A stretch of DNA of 64,000 nt from Chryseotalea sanaruensis (GTDB lineage Bacteria; Bacteroidota; Bacteroidia; Cytophagales; Cyclobacteriaceae): NCBI RefSeq assembly GCF_003990915.1, contig NZ_BHXQ01000003.1:579475-643474 (forward strand), read 5' to 3'. The first letter of the stretch is position 1. Every line of letters begins with the position of its first letter. The position numbers and the translations under genes were made by a program. Shown here piece by piece: positions 1 through 9,185 of the stretch. Under the pieces are notes generated by a model, which worked only from the letters and a program-made list of their open reading frames with translations, was not told the DNA's origin and made no database searches.

Positions 1-130
1 AATGCAGGAAATAGCAGACAAGCTTGGCTTCGCTAACACAGATACGGCAAAGACTAAAAAATATAAGTGTAAACAAAAGCTTGATGAATTAGTGAAATCA
101 CAATACAGCGAGCAAGATTTTCTGGATTGA
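1..130 (+). CDS. ECF-type RNA polymerase sigma factor, C-terminal end (partial)
   Basis: The reading frame is open from the window edge to the TGA at 128-130 and encodes the last 42 or so residues of a helix-turn-helix protein (IADKLGFANTDTAKTKKYKC followed by KQKLDEL). This matches region 4 of short Bacteroidota sigma-70/ECF factors, where the segment with adjacent Lys and Tyr residues recognises the -35 region of target promoters. The gene is cut by the window start, so an ATG at 2 is internal and not a start. It ends four bases before a membrane protein with an anti-sigma layout, the usual sigma/anti-sigma pair. Identification rests on the short tail only. Confidence 0.7.
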   Translation, partial: MQEIADKLGFANTDTAKTKKYKCKQKLDELVKSQYSEQDFLD

Positions 131-134
131 TGTC

Positions 135-1010
135 ATGGCAATAGAAAGGGATTTAGAATTGATGGATGATTACCTAGCAAACAGAATGCCGGTAGAGGAG
201 CGTGTTGCCTTTGAAAAAAGAATTGAAAATGAACCAGCGCTTCAAAAAGAAATAAAGCTACAAAACAACGTTGTAGCCTCTCTGCGCAATGCACGCATGG
301 CTGAGCTAAAGAACATGCTCAATAATGTACCTGTCAACAATCTACCCGCCAGCAACAGCACTGTAATTATTAAGGTAGTAGCAGGTATAGCCATTAGCAC
401 ATTAATAGGAACTTCTATTTACTACTTCCTTAATCAGCCAACAAAACAAGAAGTAGTTAAGCCAAGTCAAAGGGAAGTGGCAGAGGTCCCTGACGAAAAT
501 CCTGCTCCAGGTAAAGAGGAACCGCAGCCTGGAACTGAGCAACCTTTAATTATCGAAGAAGAGGATAATAAAAAATCACAACCATTAAACGGCAAGAAAA
601 AGGCAAGAAAAGAGGTGCCCCCAGCACCCGTTGCCGACCCTCAAATTGAGGTGTTCGATCCTACCGCTGAATTAGAGGACGGCTCTAATGAACCTCACGA
701 ATCGGAGATTCTTACAAATGATGATATTCCTTCAACATTTGAGCCTAGCATATTGGTGACCGTTGACTCTACCAGTCGTAGACATAATTTCCATTACAAA
801 CTGGAAGAAGATGCTTTGTTGCTGTATGGCCCATTCGAGAAAAATCTTTTTGAAATTCTCGAATTCATAAGCGATAATAAACGAACTGCCTTCTTATACT
901 ATAAAAACTCTTACTACTTCCTAAAGGAGACAGACAAGACATTAGCGCTTACCCCGGTACAAGACCCTGCCCTGCTTAACAAACTAAGGAAATACAGAAC
1001 CAAGAACTAG
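135..1010 (+). CDS. Transmembrane anti-sigma-factor-like protein
   Basis: The 291-residue product has an acidic N-terminal helical region (about 1-70, starting MAIERDLELMDDYLANRM), one transmembrane helix near residues 76-98, a low-complexity Pro/Glu/Lys linker (about 105-190) and a C-terminal domain of about 90 residues. This cytoplasmic helical region, single membrane span and outer domain is the general design of Bacteroidota anti-sigma proteins that hold an ECF factor at the membrane. No zinc-binding His/Cys motif is visible, so it is not a classical ZAS protein. The start lies four bases after the sigma-factor stop, which supports co-transcription and the functional pairing. The ligand or stress sensed cannot be read from the sequence. 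Confidence 0.65.
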   Translation: MAIERDLELMDDYLANRMPVEERVAFEKRIENEPALQKEIKLQNNVVASLRNARMAELKNMLNNVPVNNLPASNSTVIIKVVAGIAISTLIGTSIYYFLNQPTKQEVVKPSQREVAEVPDENPAPGKEEPQPGTEQPLIIEEEDNKKSQPLNGKKKARKEVPPAPVADPQIEVFDPTAELEDGSNEPHESEILTNDDIPSTFEPSILVTVDSTSRRHNFHYKLEEDALLLYGPFEKNLFEILEFISDNKRTAFLYYKNSYYFLKETDKTLALTPVQDPALLNKLRKYRTKN

Positions 1011-1122
1011 GCAGTTCAGTCAAAAAGCGCGAATACTCCTTTTATTAAATAGTTTCGCAACAGAATAACCTGTTATTCAAGGCGTACAGCCTTGATTCCT
1101 TCTATTTTTTTACCACCCCCGC

Positions 1123-1152
1123 TTGGGCATGCTTCTAAAAACTATACCTTTG
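1123..1152 (+). promoter_or_regulatory. Bacteroidota-type promoter for ftsX
   Basis: TTG at 1123-1125 and TACCTTTG at 1145-1152 are separated by exactly 19 bases, matching the TTG-N19-TAnnTTTG consensus. The -7 box ends six bases before the ATG at 1159, so the transcript should begin at or next to the start codon. Confidence 0.65.
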
Positions 1153-1158
1153 GAAGTC

Positions 1159-2043
1159 ATGAAGTATACTTCGCGCAAAAAACTAGGCAGCTACCCCACT
1201 ATAGGTGTAATCGTAAGCATTACACTGGCGCTATTCGTTGTTGGCTTGTTTGGTTTGCTTATCATATACTCAGTACAATTAGAAAAGGTAGTGAGAGAAA
1301 ATGTGAAAATGCAGGTTTACTTAAATGGCAATCTTACAGAAACACAAAGACTGCAGATAGAGAATAAAATCATTTCCATGAACTTCGTAAACAAAAACGG
1401 AGACAATAAAGGGATAGCTTACATATCTAAAGAAGAGGCAGCTAAAAAGTTTATTGGCGAAACAGGAGAAGATTTCACCCAATTCATTGGCGACAATCCT
1501 TTAAAGGATGCTTTCCTCATTAGCATCGATCCGGGATACCATTCAAAAACGGAGATCGAAAAAATAAAGAAAGACATTGAAAAAATAAACGGGGTGTTTG
1601 AAGCCTCTTATGTGGAGGGGCTTATCGAATCTATTAACCAAAACATACGAAAAATAGGATTAATACTGCTAGGGTTGGTAAGTCTATTGCTAGTCACAGT
1701 AATACTCCTGATTAATAATACCATGCGCATCGCGCTGTTCTCTCAACGTTTTTTAATTCGCAGTATGCAACTAGTGGGTGCTCGACAAAGTTTTATTCAA
1801 AGACCATTCTTGCTTAGAGCCGCTATGCTTGGTCTTATTGGTTCCATATTCGCTATTGCACTGCTATTTTCAGTAATCAATTACGCACAATCCGAAATCG
1901 AAGATTTAGTATTGTTACACAATCAGGAACATTTTCTTATTCTGGGTGGAAGTATGGCTTTAACTGGTATACTCATCTCAGTGATCAGTTCCTTCTTCTC
2001 GATTCGCAAATATTTGCATTTATCTTTAGACGAATTATTCTAG
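1159..2043 (+). CDS. ftsX: Cell division protein FtsX
   Basis: FtsX is the membrane subunit of the FtsEX complex, which couples ATP hydrolysis in the cytoplasm to activation of peptidoglycan hydrolases at the division site. The 294-residue product has a short basic N-terminus (MKYTSRKKLGSYPTIG), a first membrane helix at about 16-40, a soluble extracytoplasmic domain of about 120 residues, and three further membrane helices in the C-terminal FtsX/MacB-type permease domain. I chose the ATG at 1159 because family members start just before the RKKLGSYP segment and because the longer TTG start (1123) would lie inside the promoter. ftsE is not adjacent, which is common in this phylum. DUF3098 and uppP follow on the same strand. 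Confidence 0.9.
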   Translation: MKYTSRKKLGSYPTIGVIVSITLALFVVGLFGLLIIYSVQLEKVVRENVKMQVYLNGNLTETQRLQIENKIISMNFVNKNGDNKGIAYISKEEAAKKFIGETGEDFTQFIGDNPLKDAFLISIDPGYHSKTEIEKIKKDIEKINGVFEASYVEGLIESINQNIRKIGLILLGLVSLLLVTVILLINNTMRIALFSQRFLIRSMQLVGARQSFIQRPFLLRAAMLGLIGSIFAIALLFSVINYAQSEIEDLVLLHNQEHFLILGGSMALTGILISVISSFFSIRKYLHLSLDELF

Positions 2044-2065
2044 TTATTAACTAAATCATCAAACC

Positions 2066-2275
2066 GTGGATTCAAAACTTCCTTTCAGCAAAAAAAACTA
2101 TCAATTGATGATTGCAGGTCTCATCACACTGGTAACGGGTTTTATCATTATGTCTATTGATTCGGAACCATTTGGTTTTGGGTTCCTTGGCATCACCCTA
2201 GGACCAATCGTAGTGATGGCTGGGTTTATCATGGGTATCGTTGCTATTCTTTATTCACCAAAGAAGCCTTCATAA
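2066..2275 (+). CDS. DUF3098 family small membrane protein
   Basis: This 69-residue protein has two hydrophobic helices (about 14-30 and 40-62) joined by a Gly/Phe-rich loop and ends in a basic tail. The N-terminal LPFSKKNYQLM and the segment GITLGPIVVMAGF fit DUF3098, a Bacteroidota family of unknown function usually found between ftsX and uppP. GTG at 2066 is the likely start because the next in-frame ATG would remove the conserved N-terminus. The conserved position suggests an envelope or division role, but that is inference. Confidence 0.8.
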   Translation: MDSKLPFSKKNYQLMIAGLITLVTGFIIMSIDSEPFGFGFLGITLGPIVVMAGFIMGIVAILYSPKKPS

Positions 2276-2311
2276 ACTTCTTCTGTTTTTTCTTTTGTAA
2301 AAAAATTCAAC

Positions 2312-3103
2312 ATGGAGATTTTTCATGCTATTATACTAGCCATTATTGAAGGGCTAACAGAATTCCTGCCGGTTTCATCAACCGGGCACATGATTATCGG
2401 CTCTTCGCTAATGGGTATTGCTTCAGATCCATTTACTAAAATGTTTACAGTAGCTATACAGTTTGGTGCAATCTTATCCGTAATTGTTTTGTATTGGAAA
2501 AGATTCTTTCAAACCATCGATTTTTATGTAAAACTTTTTGTGGCTTTTTTACCTGCAGCCATTATTGGTTATTGGTTCAACGGTTACATCGATCAATTAC
2601 TGGAACGTGTTGATATTGTTGCCTATATGCTTATTGCAGGTGGTGTTATCTTTCTTTTTATCGATAAAATTTTTGAAGAAAATGAAAAGAAGGAAAAATC
2701 CATCAATCATTTTATGGCCATCCGCATTGGCTTCTTTCAGGTAATTGCCATGTTGCCGGGTGTTTCCAGATCAGCAGCCACAATCATTGGAGGATTATCC
2801 CAAGGCTTAAATAAAAAAACAGCAGCAGAGTTTTCCTTCTTCCTGGCTGTACCCACCATGTTTGCTGCTACATTGTACAAGATGTATAAGTACTTCGACA
2901 GTGGCGCCACTTTTGGAAGCTCCGAAATCACCTTATTAGTTATTGGTAATGTTGTGGCTTTTGTAGTCGCGCTACTGGCCATTCGTTCCTTCATAAGTTT
3001 TTTAACAAAGCATGGCTTTAAAGTATTTGGTTATTACCGCATTATCCTTGGTGTTATTCTTTTAATTCTCTTGTACAGTGGTGTAGAACTATCTATTGTT
3101 TAA
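2312..3103 (+). CDS. uppP: Undecaprenyl-diphosphatase UppP (BacA family)
   Basis: UppP is an integral membrane enzyme that dephosphorylates undecaprenyl diphosphate so the lipid carrier can be reused in peptidoglycan and other glycan synthesis. It also confers bacitracin tolerance. The 263-residue product has about eight membrane segments and both signature motifs: [15 protein letters not shown] (about 13-27) with the catalytic Glu residues and histidine, and [10 protein letters not shown] near 148-157 with the essential arginine. The length is typical. Its TAA stop overlaps the ATG of truB in a TAATG arrangement at 3101-3105, so the two are probably translationally coupled. Confidence 0.95.
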   Translation: MEIFHAIILAIIEGLTEFLPVSSTGHMIIGSSLMGIASDPFTKMFTVAIQFGAILSVIVLYWKRFFQTIDFYVKLFVAFLPAAIIGYWFNGYIDQLLERVDIVAYMLIAGGVIFLFIDKIFEENEKKEKSINHFMAIRIGFFQVIAMLPGVSRSAATIIGGLSQGLNKKTAAEFSFFLAVPTMFAATLYKMYKYFDSGATFGSSEITLLVIGNVVAFVVALLAIRSFISFLTKHGFKVFGYYRIILGVILLILLYSGVELSIV

Positions 3104-3783
3104 TGGAAACAATTCAGCAACCGGGGCAAGTATTACTTATTAATAAACCGCTTCATTGGACTTCGTTCGATGTTGTTAAAAAACTACGATACAAACTAAA
3201 AATCAAAAAGATTGGGCATGCCGGAACGCTTGATCCATTAGCCACGGGCCTCCTCATTGTTTGCAGCGGTAAAATGACCAAAAGCATCAACGACTTTATG
3301 GGCATGGAGAAAGAGTATACAGGTAGTTTAGTCATTGGGCAAACCACAGCCTCTTATGATTTAGAAACAACCCCTACTGATCCTGTCGATATAACACACA
3401 TCAACGAAGGGACTGTTCAAAATGTGGTAAAAAGCTTTATCGGCTTAATACAACAGACACCTCCTCTACATTCTGCTATAAAAGTAAATGGCAAACGTGC
3501 TTATGAACTGGCACGTGCCGGTGAAGCGGCTGAGTTAAAAAAACGTGAAGTAGAGATAAAAGAATTTGAAATAGTCGCAATTGACTTACCACGCATAGAC
3601 TTTCGCGTTGTATGCTCCAAAGGTACTTACATTAGAAGTCTGGCACGCGATGTTGGTGAATCACTTGGCGTAGGGGCTTATTTATCTGCCTTATGCCGAA
3701 CACGTATTGGCACTTTCAAATTAGAAGATGCATTACAAGTAGAAGAAGTATTACCTCCACCGCAGACGCTAACTTCAGAATAG
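3103..3783 (+). CDS. truB: tRNA pseudouridine(55) synthase TruB
   Basis: TruB converts uridine 55 in the T loop of most tRNAs to pseudouridine. The product has the family motif [15 protein letters not shown] at about 39-53, with Asp44 as the catalytic nucleophile, and later conserved elements such as [19 protein letters not shown] and [13 protein letters not shown]. At 226 residues it is shorter than the roughly 310-residue E. coli protein because it lacks the C-terminal PUA-like extension, a form common in Bacteroidota. It overlaps uppP at its start and is followed 12 bases later by ribF, the usual order in this phylum. Confidence 0.95.
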   Translation: METIQQPGQVLLINKPLHWTSFDVVKKLRYKLKIKKIGHAGTLDPLATGLLIVCSGKMTKSINDFMGMEKEYTGSLVIGQTTASYDLETTPTDPVDITHINEGTVQNVVKSFIGLIQQTPPLHSAIKVNGKRAYELARAGEAAELKKREVEIKEFEIVAIDLPRIDFRVVCSKGTYIRSLARDVGESLGVGAYLSALCRTRIGTFKLEDALQVEEVLPPPQTLTSE

Positions 3784-3795
3784 ATACATTTACGC

Positions 3796-4722
3796 ATGAA
3801 GATTTACCACGGTATAGCTGATTTCTCAACGCTGCCTTTTGCAGTAGTCACCAGTGGTACTTTTGATGGTGTTCATATAGGTCATCAAAAGATTTTAAAT
3901 CGCTTATCGGAAGTATCACAACAACACAAAGCCGAAACAGTGGTTATCACGTTTTGGCCACATCCACGCCTCGTGTTGCACCCTGAAGACGATTCATTGA
4001 AATTGCTAAATACTTTTGAGGAGAAAGCTGAGTTGTTGAGTCAACATGGTGTTAAACACCTGATACGTATTCCTTTTACCAAAGAATTTTCACAAATGAG
4101 TTCTGAAGAATTTATCACAGAAATTCTTGTTAAAAAAATCGGTACGAAAAAACTTGTCATTGGTTACGATCATCATTTTGGCAAAAATCGTGAGGGCAGT
4201 TTTGAACAGTTGAAAGAGAATGCACCACGCTACGGCTTTGAAGTAGAGGAGATATCTCGACAAGATGTCGACAATGTAGGCGTCAGCTCTACTAAAATCA
4301 GAAAAGCATTAGAAGCTGGTGACATTGCAACCGCTAATCATTTTTTAGGCAGCAACTACCAACTGACAGGACGTGTTGTGCCTGGTGATAAATTAGGCCG
4401 ACTGTTGGGATTTCCTACCGCCAACATCGAGATGGACACTAAGTTTAAATTAGTACCCGCTGATGGCATTTACGCAGTTATGGTTCATTACCAAAATATA
4501 GTCTATAAAGGCATGCTCTATATTGGCAACAGACCAACAGTAAATGGTATTAAAAGAAATATTGAAGTGAATATTTTTGATTTCAATCAGGATGTTTATG
4601 GTGATACCTTGACCATCTCCTTCCACCACCTGATCAGAAACGACAGCAAGTTCAGTGATTTAGAAGGACTCAGCAAACAATTGGCATTAGATAAAATCGA
4701 TGCGCTTCGCTTATTAAATTAA
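3796..4722 (+). CDS. ribF: Bifunctional riboflavin kinase/FAD synthetase RibF
   Basis: RibF phosphorylates riboflavin to FMN and adenylylates FMN to FAD. The N-terminal nucleotidyltransferase domain (about 1-170) carries [15 protein letters not shown] (20-34), a HIGH-like adenylyl-transfer signature, and the SSTKIR motif. The C-terminal riboflavin kinase domain (about 185-305) has [20 protein letters not shown], with the PTAN metal/nucleotide-binding motif. The length of 308 residues is normal for the two-domain enzyme. It sits at the end of the ftsX-DUF3098-uppP-truB run. Confidence 0.95.
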   Translation: MKIYHGIADFSTLPFAVVTSGTFDGVHIGHQKILNRLSEVSQQHKAETVVITFWPHPRLVLHPEDDSLKLLNTFEEKAELLSQHGVKHLIRIPFTKEFSQMSSEEFITEILVKKIGTKKLVIGYDHHFGKNREGSFEQLKENAPRYGFEVEEISRQDVDNVGVSSTKIRKALEAGDIATANHFLGSNYQLTGRVVPGDKLGRLLGFPTANIEMDTKFKLVPADGIYAVMVHYQNIVYKGMLYIGNRPTVNGIKRNIEVNIFDFNQDVYGDTLTISFHHLIRNDSKFSDLEGLSKQLALDKIDALRLLN

Positions 4723-4741
4723 TGATATTAAGATAAATGCT

Positions 4742-5440
4742 ATGATCAACAAAGTTGTTAAAGATGCAGACGAAGCCTTACGCGACATGAGTGATAATGC
4801 TGTATTGATGTTAGGGGGCTTCGGACTTAGCGGTATACCAGAAAATTGTATTTCGGCCATACTGAAAAAAGGTGTGAAAGGTTTAACCTGTATTTCTAAT
4901 AATGCGGGTGTCGATGATTTTGGTATTGGCTTGTTACTCAAGACCAGACAAGTAAAGAAAATGATTTCTTCTTATGTTGGTGAAAATGCAGAGTTTGAAC
5001 GTCAGTTGCTCTCAGGAGAATTAGAAGTAGAGCTGATCCCGCAAGGTACATTGGCTGAAAGAGTAAGAGCAGGTGGAGCTGGTATTCCGGCTTTCTTTAC
5101 ACCAGCAGGCTATGGTACCGAAGTTGCGCTAGGAAAAGAAACAAGAGAATTCGATGGCAAGATGTATTTGATGGAGCGTTGGCTACGCGCTGATTATTCT
5201 ATTGTAAAAGCCTGGAAGGGTGATACTGCAGGTAATCTTGTTTACAGAGGTACTGCACGCAACTTTAATCCGATGATGGCAGCCGCAGGAAAAATTACAG
5301 TAGCAGAAGTAGAAGAACTTGTTCCCCTAGGCGAATTAGATCCTAATAATATTCACACACCAGGAATTTATGTTCAACGTATTTTTCAGGGTAAAGATTA
5401 TGAGAAAAGGATTGAGCAGAGGACCATAACCAAGATTTAA
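4742..5440 (+). CDS. scoA: 3-oxoacid CoA-transferase subunit A
   Basis: This is the alpha subunit of a heterodimeric succinyl-CoA:3-ketoacid (or related acetate/acyl) CoA-transferase, which moves CoA between succinyl-CoA and acetoacetate in ketone-body or fatty-acid degradation. The 232-residue product has the family glycine motif [13 protein letters not shown] at about 25-37 and the later [17 protein letters not shown] segment. The catalytic glutamate is on the other subunit, encoded at 5992. The two subunit genes, normally adjacent, are here separated by about 550 bases carrying a four-helix-bundle gene. The exact acyl substrate cannot be read from sequence. Confidence 0.9.
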   Translation: MINKVVKDADEALRDMSDNAVLMLGGFGLSGIPENCISAILKKGVKGLTCISNNAGVDDFGIGLLLKTRQVKKMISSYVGENAEFERQLLSGELEVELIPQGTLAERVRAGGAGIPAFFTPAGYGTEVALGKETREFDGKMYLMERWLRADYSIVKAWKGDTAGNLVYRGTARNFNPMMAAAGKITVAEVEELVPLGELDPNNIHTPGIYVQRIFQGKDYEKRIEQRTITKI

Positions 5441-5467
5441 GGATTAAAGGATTTGAAGATATGATTC

Positions 5468-5489
5468 GGTGATGTGGTGATTCGTTGAT
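5468..5489. repeat. Left arm of inverted repeat flanking the four-helix-bundle gene
   Basis: This 22-base arm ends in GATTCGTTGAT. Its reverse complement matches 5943-5964 at 19 of 22 positions. The pair brackets the gene at 5525-5941 between the two CoA-transferase genes. Confidence 0.7.
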
Positions 5490-5524
5490 AAGAAAGAAAT
5501 TCTCGTGTTAAACACAGCTTACTG

Positions 5525-5941
5525 ATGAACGTATTAAGTGATTTATTCAAAAGTCCTTTTTATATGGAGGTAACTAAGAAATATAACCCTGAACTAAAAG
5601 AGAATCTAATTGTATCTCTTACCTTTCAATTTGCATTGGCTATTGTAAAATTTGCTGAAATACTTGAGAGCAATAGAAAGTTTGCCGTAGCTAATCAGTT
5701 AATTCGATCTGGAACTTCAATTGGCGCAAATGTTCGTGAGGCTCAAAATGCAGAATCAAGAGCTGATTTTATTCACAAAATTAAACTAGCAGCGAAAGAA
5801 GCGGACGAAACCGAATATTGGTTAGAGATTTGTCATGAAACTGAATCCTATCCAAATTGTGATGAGCTACTTTCACAAATACTCAGCATTAAAAAAGTGT
5901 TATCAAAAATAATATCATCTTCTAAGGCAAAGCCCAACTAA
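5525..5941 (+). CDS. Four-helix-bundle protein (23S rRNA intervening-sequence protein family)
   Basis: The 138-residue product belongs to the small four-helix-bundle family first seen in intervening sequences of 23S rRNA genes and structurally related to the Avd accessory protein of diversity-generating retroelements. Diagnostic segments are QLIRSGTSIGANVREAQNAE, then ADFIHKIKLAAKEADETEYW and LEICHETE. It is strongly helical and has no enzymatic motif. The molecular role of stand-alone members is not established. The gene separates scoA from scoB and is bracketed by inverted repeats, so it looks inserted. Homology begins near residue 22, so the start at 5525 could be one or two codon choices too far upstream (alternative ATG at 5564). 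Confidence 0.85.
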   Translation: MNVLSDLFKSPFYMEVTKKYNPELKENLIVSLTFQFALAIVKFAEILESNRKFAVANQLIRSGTSIGANVREAQNAESRADFIHKIKLAAKEADETEYWLEICHETESYPNCDELLSQILSIKKVLSKIISSSKAKPN

Positions 5942-5942
5942 A

Positions 5943-5964
5943 ATCAACGAATCATCATATCAAC
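5943..5964. repeat. Right arm of inverted repeat, also a dispersed repeat
   Basis: This 22-base arm starts with ATCAACGAATCA. It is inverted relative to 5468-5489 (19/22) and matches 38820-38841 in direct orientation at 21 of 22 positions, so it belongs to a dispersed intergenic repeat family. Confidence 0.75.
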
Positions 5965-5991
5965 ACATAAGCACATCAACAAATTAGATTT

Positions 5992-6648
5992 ATGTTAGAC
6001 AAAATCGGAATAGCAAAACGTATCGCACAAGAAGTTAGAGATGGTATGTATATCAACTTAGGTATTGGTATTCCTACACTTGTGGCTAATTACATTCCTG
6101 CAGACCTTAATGTTGTACTGCAATCAGAAAATGGATTGCTAGGTATCGGCCCCTTCCCTACTGAAGACAAAGTCGATCCAGATTTGATTAATGCGGGTAA
6201 GCAAACCATTACCATGATGCCTGGCTCGGCACTTTTCAATTCTGCCGAAAGTTTCGCCATGATACGTGGTGGTCATGTTGATTTAACTATTCTCGGTGCC
6301 ATGGAAGTATCTGAGCGGGGAGATATTGCTAACTGGAAAGTACCTGGCAAAATGGTGAAGGGCATGGGCGGTGCTATGGACTTAGTTGCTTCGGCCAAAC
6401 ACATCATTGTAGCCATGCAGCATTGTAGTAAAGATGGCGCATCCAAACTGTTGAAAGAATGTTCGCTTCCGATAACAGGTATCAGATGCGTGAAAAAAAT
6501 AGTGAGTGATCTGGCTGTGTTGGATGTATTACCTGTAGGCGGTTTTAAGTTGTTAGAACGTGCTCCAGGTGTTTCTGTTGAGCAAATAAAAAATGCAACA
6601 GCAGGACGACTTATCATAGAGGGTGATGTTAAAGAAATGAGTATCTAG
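5992..6648 (+). CDS. scoB: 3-oxoacid CoA-transferase subunit B
   Basis: This is the beta subunit of the heterodimeric 3-oxoacid CoA-transferase. It carries the catalytic glutamate that forms the enzyme-CoA thioester, seen as Glu46 in the motif [10 protein letters not shown] (45-54). The N-terminal [15 protein letters not shown] segment and the [19 protein letters not shown] segment are also typical. The length of 218 residues is normal. It pairs with the A subunit at 4742. An insertion between the genes means the B subunit may be translated from a longer intercistronic region or may need its own promoter; none is obvious. Confidence 0.92.
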   Translation: MLDKIGIAKRIAQEVRDGMYINLGIGIPTLVANYIPADLNVVLQSENGLLGIGPFPTEDKVDPDLINAGKQTITMMPGSALFNSAESFAMIRGGHVDLTILGAMEVSERGDIANWKVPGKMVKGMGGAMDLVASAKHIIVAMQHCSKDGASKLLKECSLPITGIRCVKKIVSDLAVLDVLPVGGFKLLERAPGVSVEQIKNATAGRLIIEGDVKEMSI

Positions 6649-6958
6649 AAATAATCACTTGTCTTTGTCATCCTAAATCCCTGGTCTGTGTCTTCAAAGA
6701 ACAGCAAAAACTCATCAAATTTTCAAATCGATTCCATCACATTTCGGTCTGTGAGGACACAGTCCGAGGAATGGAGCAATATATTTAGATAAAGCCCTCA
6801 ATCAGTTCAAAATTCACCTTTCGTATCGCTTAAAGGCTTATTTTATACGCTTTTTCATCAGAATTTATCAATCCAAAATAAAAATAGCCTCATTTTTAAC
6901 CCATCTTTGATTAAATGCATACTTTTGCAGCCGAAACTGCTTAAAAAACATACCACTT
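6649..6958. other. Intergenic region with a small hairpin repeat and the glnN promoter
   Basis: This 310-base gap has no credible gene. It holds two copies of GGTCTGTG (6683-6690 and 6746-6753). The second lies in a hairpin at 6744-6767 with stem TCGG/CCGA plus CTGTG/CACAG around an AGGA loop, interrupted by one T-T mismatch. The right end contains the probable glnN -7 element. Confidence 0.55.
6920..6927 (+). promoter_or_regulatory. Probable -7 element of the glnN promoter
   Basis: TACTTTTG at 6920-6927 matches TAnnTTTG, 31 bases before the glnN ATG. The -33 region 19 bases upstream lacks a clear TTG, so the promoter may be weak without an activator. Confidence 0.45.
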
Positions 6959-9121
6959 ATGGCACATTTGCGCTTCAAAGCCCTTGACCAATTGGCCACC
7001 AGGCCTAAAATTAATGTTGAATTGCCTTCTGCTAAGATCTCCGACTTCTTTGGTGAGAGTGTTTTCACTATTGAAGAAATGAGAGCGACTTTAGCTCCAG
7101 CTGTCTTTAAAAAAGTAAGTCAAGCCATCCGCAATGGTGAAAAAATTGATGAAGTGACTGCAGATGCAGTAGCTTCAGCAGCCAAAAGCTGGGCTATTAC
7201 TAAAGGTGCTACCCATTTTACACACTGGTTCCAACCCCTAACAGGTGGTACCGCTGAAAAACATGATAGCTTCTTTGATGGCACCTCTGGAATTGAAAAA
7301 TTTAAAGGAAGTGAATTAGTTCAACAAGAACCTGATGCTTCTTCTTTCCCCAGTGGTGGTATCCGTAGCACTTTCGAAGCCCGTGGTTATACAGCCTGGG
7401 ATCCTTCCTCACCAATGTTTCTGTATGGAAAGACTTTATGTATCCCTACCATCTTTGTTTCTTACACAGGTGAAACATTAGACACAAAAGCATCATTATT
7501 AAAAGCAATAAAAGTTGTTGATAAAGCTGCCACTAAAGTTGCTCAGTTATTTGACCGTGAGATTACAAAGGTTACTGCATCATTGGGTATTGAGCAAGAG
7601 TACTTCCTTGTAGATGAAGCTTTATATATGGCTCGTCCTGACTTGGTAATGGCTGGTCGTTCAGTATTTGGTCATGCACCTGCACGTGGTCAGCAGTTAG
7701 AGGATCACTATTTTGGTTCTATCCCTGCACGTGCTTACGACTTCATGAAAGAATTTGAAGTTGAAGCCTGGAAACTTGGTATTCCATTGCGCACGCGCCA
7801 CAACGAAGTGGCTCCTAGCCAATTTGAAGTAGCCCCTATGTTTGAAGAAGTAAACGTAGCCAACGACCACAACCAATTATTAATGGATGTGATGGGGCGT
7901 GTTGCAGAGAAACATAATCTACGCGTGTTATTCCATGAAAAACCTTTTGCAGGGGTAAATGGTAGTGGTAAGCATAACAACTGGTCTTTGATTACTGACA
8001 CTGGCGTTAACTTGTTTGCCCCTAGCAGTAGCGCACGTGATAATCTCATGTTCCTCACTTTCTTTGTTACCACTGTAAAAGCAGTGCATGAACATGCTGA
8101 TCTATTAAGAGCAAGTATTGCCACAGCAGCGAATGATTTCCGTTTGGGTGCCAATGAAGCACCTCCGGCTATCATGTCTACATTCTTGGGTTCGCAAATG
8201 AGTGCTGTGCTTGATGAATTAGAAAGCAAGGGTAACGTTAAAATTGAGAAAGGTGATAACATGTATATGAAGTTGGGTATTGATCATATACCTGAAATTA
8301 TACTTGACAATACAGATCGTAACCGTACTTCGCCTTTTGCCTTTACTGGTAATAAGTTTGAGTTTCGTGCAGTTGGTTCAAGCGACAATTGCGCCACAGC
8401 TATGACGGCCTTGAATGTAATTGTAGCTGATCAGTTAGAAAAACTGCATGAGGAAGTAAGCCAAGATATTGAAAAGGGAACTGAAAAAAGATTAGCGATC
8501 GTAAACGTATTAAGACGTTATATTAAAGAATCCAAAACTATTCGTTTTGAAGGCGATGGTTATAGTGATGAGTGGGTTAAAGAAGCTGCAAAACGCGGTT
8601 TGTCTAACCACAAAAACATGCCAGCAGCGGTTAAGGCTTATTTGACTAAAAAATCAATTGAGTTATTTGAACGCCACGGCATCTATAACCATAAAGAGGT
8701 TGAAGCACGTCAAGAGATTAAATTGGAATCTTACATTAAACGTGTGCAAATAGAATCTCGTGTTATGGGAGATCTGGCTATCAATCATATTATTCCTACT
8801 GCTATCGCTTACCAGAGTAAGTTAATAGACAATGCTAATGGCTTGAAAGGCTTAGGTATCGACAATAAAGCAGTGGTAAAAACCATTCAGGAGATCAGCG
8901 GACACATTGAAACCATTAAAACCAATGTGCACAACATGATTGAGGAGCGTAAGCGAATTAATAAAATGACTGATGCCCATGAAAAAGCAACTGCTTATTG
9001 TGAGGATGTGAAGGAGAAATACTTCGAAATTATCCGTGAAGCAGTTGATGATTTAGAACTTTTAGTAAATGATGAGGACTGGCCACTTGTAAAATACAGA
9101 GAACTTTTGTTCCTTCGTTAA
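6959..9121 (+). CDS. glnN: Glutamine synthetase type III (GlnN)
   Basis: The enzyme makes glutamine from glutamate, ammonia and ATP in the cytoplasm. At 720 residues it has the length of the type III (GSIII-1) dodecameric enzymes common in Bacteroidota, clearly longer than type I. Recognisable elements are GIEQEYFLVD, NGSGKHNNWSL with the ammonia/ATP-site residues, and RNRTSPFAFTGNKFEFRAVG with the glutamate-binding arginines. It stands alone between a long upstream gap and a strong terminator. An ammonium transporter gene is in the same window at 47758 but not linked. Regulation by a nitrogen-responsive factor is possible but no operator is evident. Confidence 0.96.
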   Translation: MAHLRFKALDQLATRPKINVELPSAKISDFFGESVFTIEEMRATLAPAVFKKVSQAIRNGEKIDEVTADAVASAAKSWAITKGATHFTHWFQPLTGGTAEKHDSFFDGTSGIEKFKGSELVQQEPDASSFPSGGIRSTFEARGYTAWDPSSPMFLYGKTLCIPTIFVSYTGETLDTKASLLKAIKVVDKAATKVAQLFDREITKVTASLGIEQEYFLVDEALYMARPDLVMAGRSVFGHAPARGQQLEDHYFGSIPARAYDFMKEFEVEAWKLGIPLRTRHNEVAPSQFEVAPMFEEVNVANDHNQLLMDVMGRVAEKHNLRVLFHEKPFAGVNGSGKHNNWSLITDTGVNLFAPSSSARDNLMFLTFFVTTVKAVHEHADLLRASIATAANDFRLGANEAPPAIMSTFLGSQMSAVLDELESKGNVKIEKGDNMYMKLGIDHIPEIILDNTDRNRTSPFAFTGNKFEFRAVGSSDNCATAMTALNVIVADQLEKLHEEVSQDIEKGTEKRLAIVNVLRRYIKESKTIRFEGDGYSDEWVKEAAKRGLSNHKNMPAAVKAYLTKKSIELFERHGIYNHKEVEARQEIKLESYIKRVQIESRVMGDLAINHIIPTAIAYQSKLIDNANGLKGLGIDNKAVVKTIQEISGHIETIKTNVHNMIEERKRINKMTDAHEKATAYCEDVKEKYFEIIREAVDDLELLVNDEDWPLVKYRELLFLR

Positions 9122-9140
9122 ACCTAAACCTAAACCTATG

Positions 9141-9182
9141 AAAAGGTGATATCGAGCAATCGATATCGCCTTTTCTGTTTTT
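9141..9182 (+). terminator. Intrinsic terminator after glnN
   Basis: A 14-base stem (AAAAGGTGATATCG paired with the complement after an AGCAAT loop, one mismatch) spans 9141-9174 and is followed by a T-rich run. It lies between convergent genes and probably serves both strands. Confidence 0.85.
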
Positions 9183-9185
9183 AGG

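Noticed and set aside
1092..1367. Open frame overlapping the start of ftsX
   Set aside because: It overlaps the FtsX N-terminus in another frame, has no start signal and encodes a low-complexity basic product.
7735..8262. Long open frame on the minus strand inside glnN
   Set aside because: It is antisense to a highly conserved enzyme and its product has no recognisable domain; GC-skewed codon use in the sense gene creates such frames.
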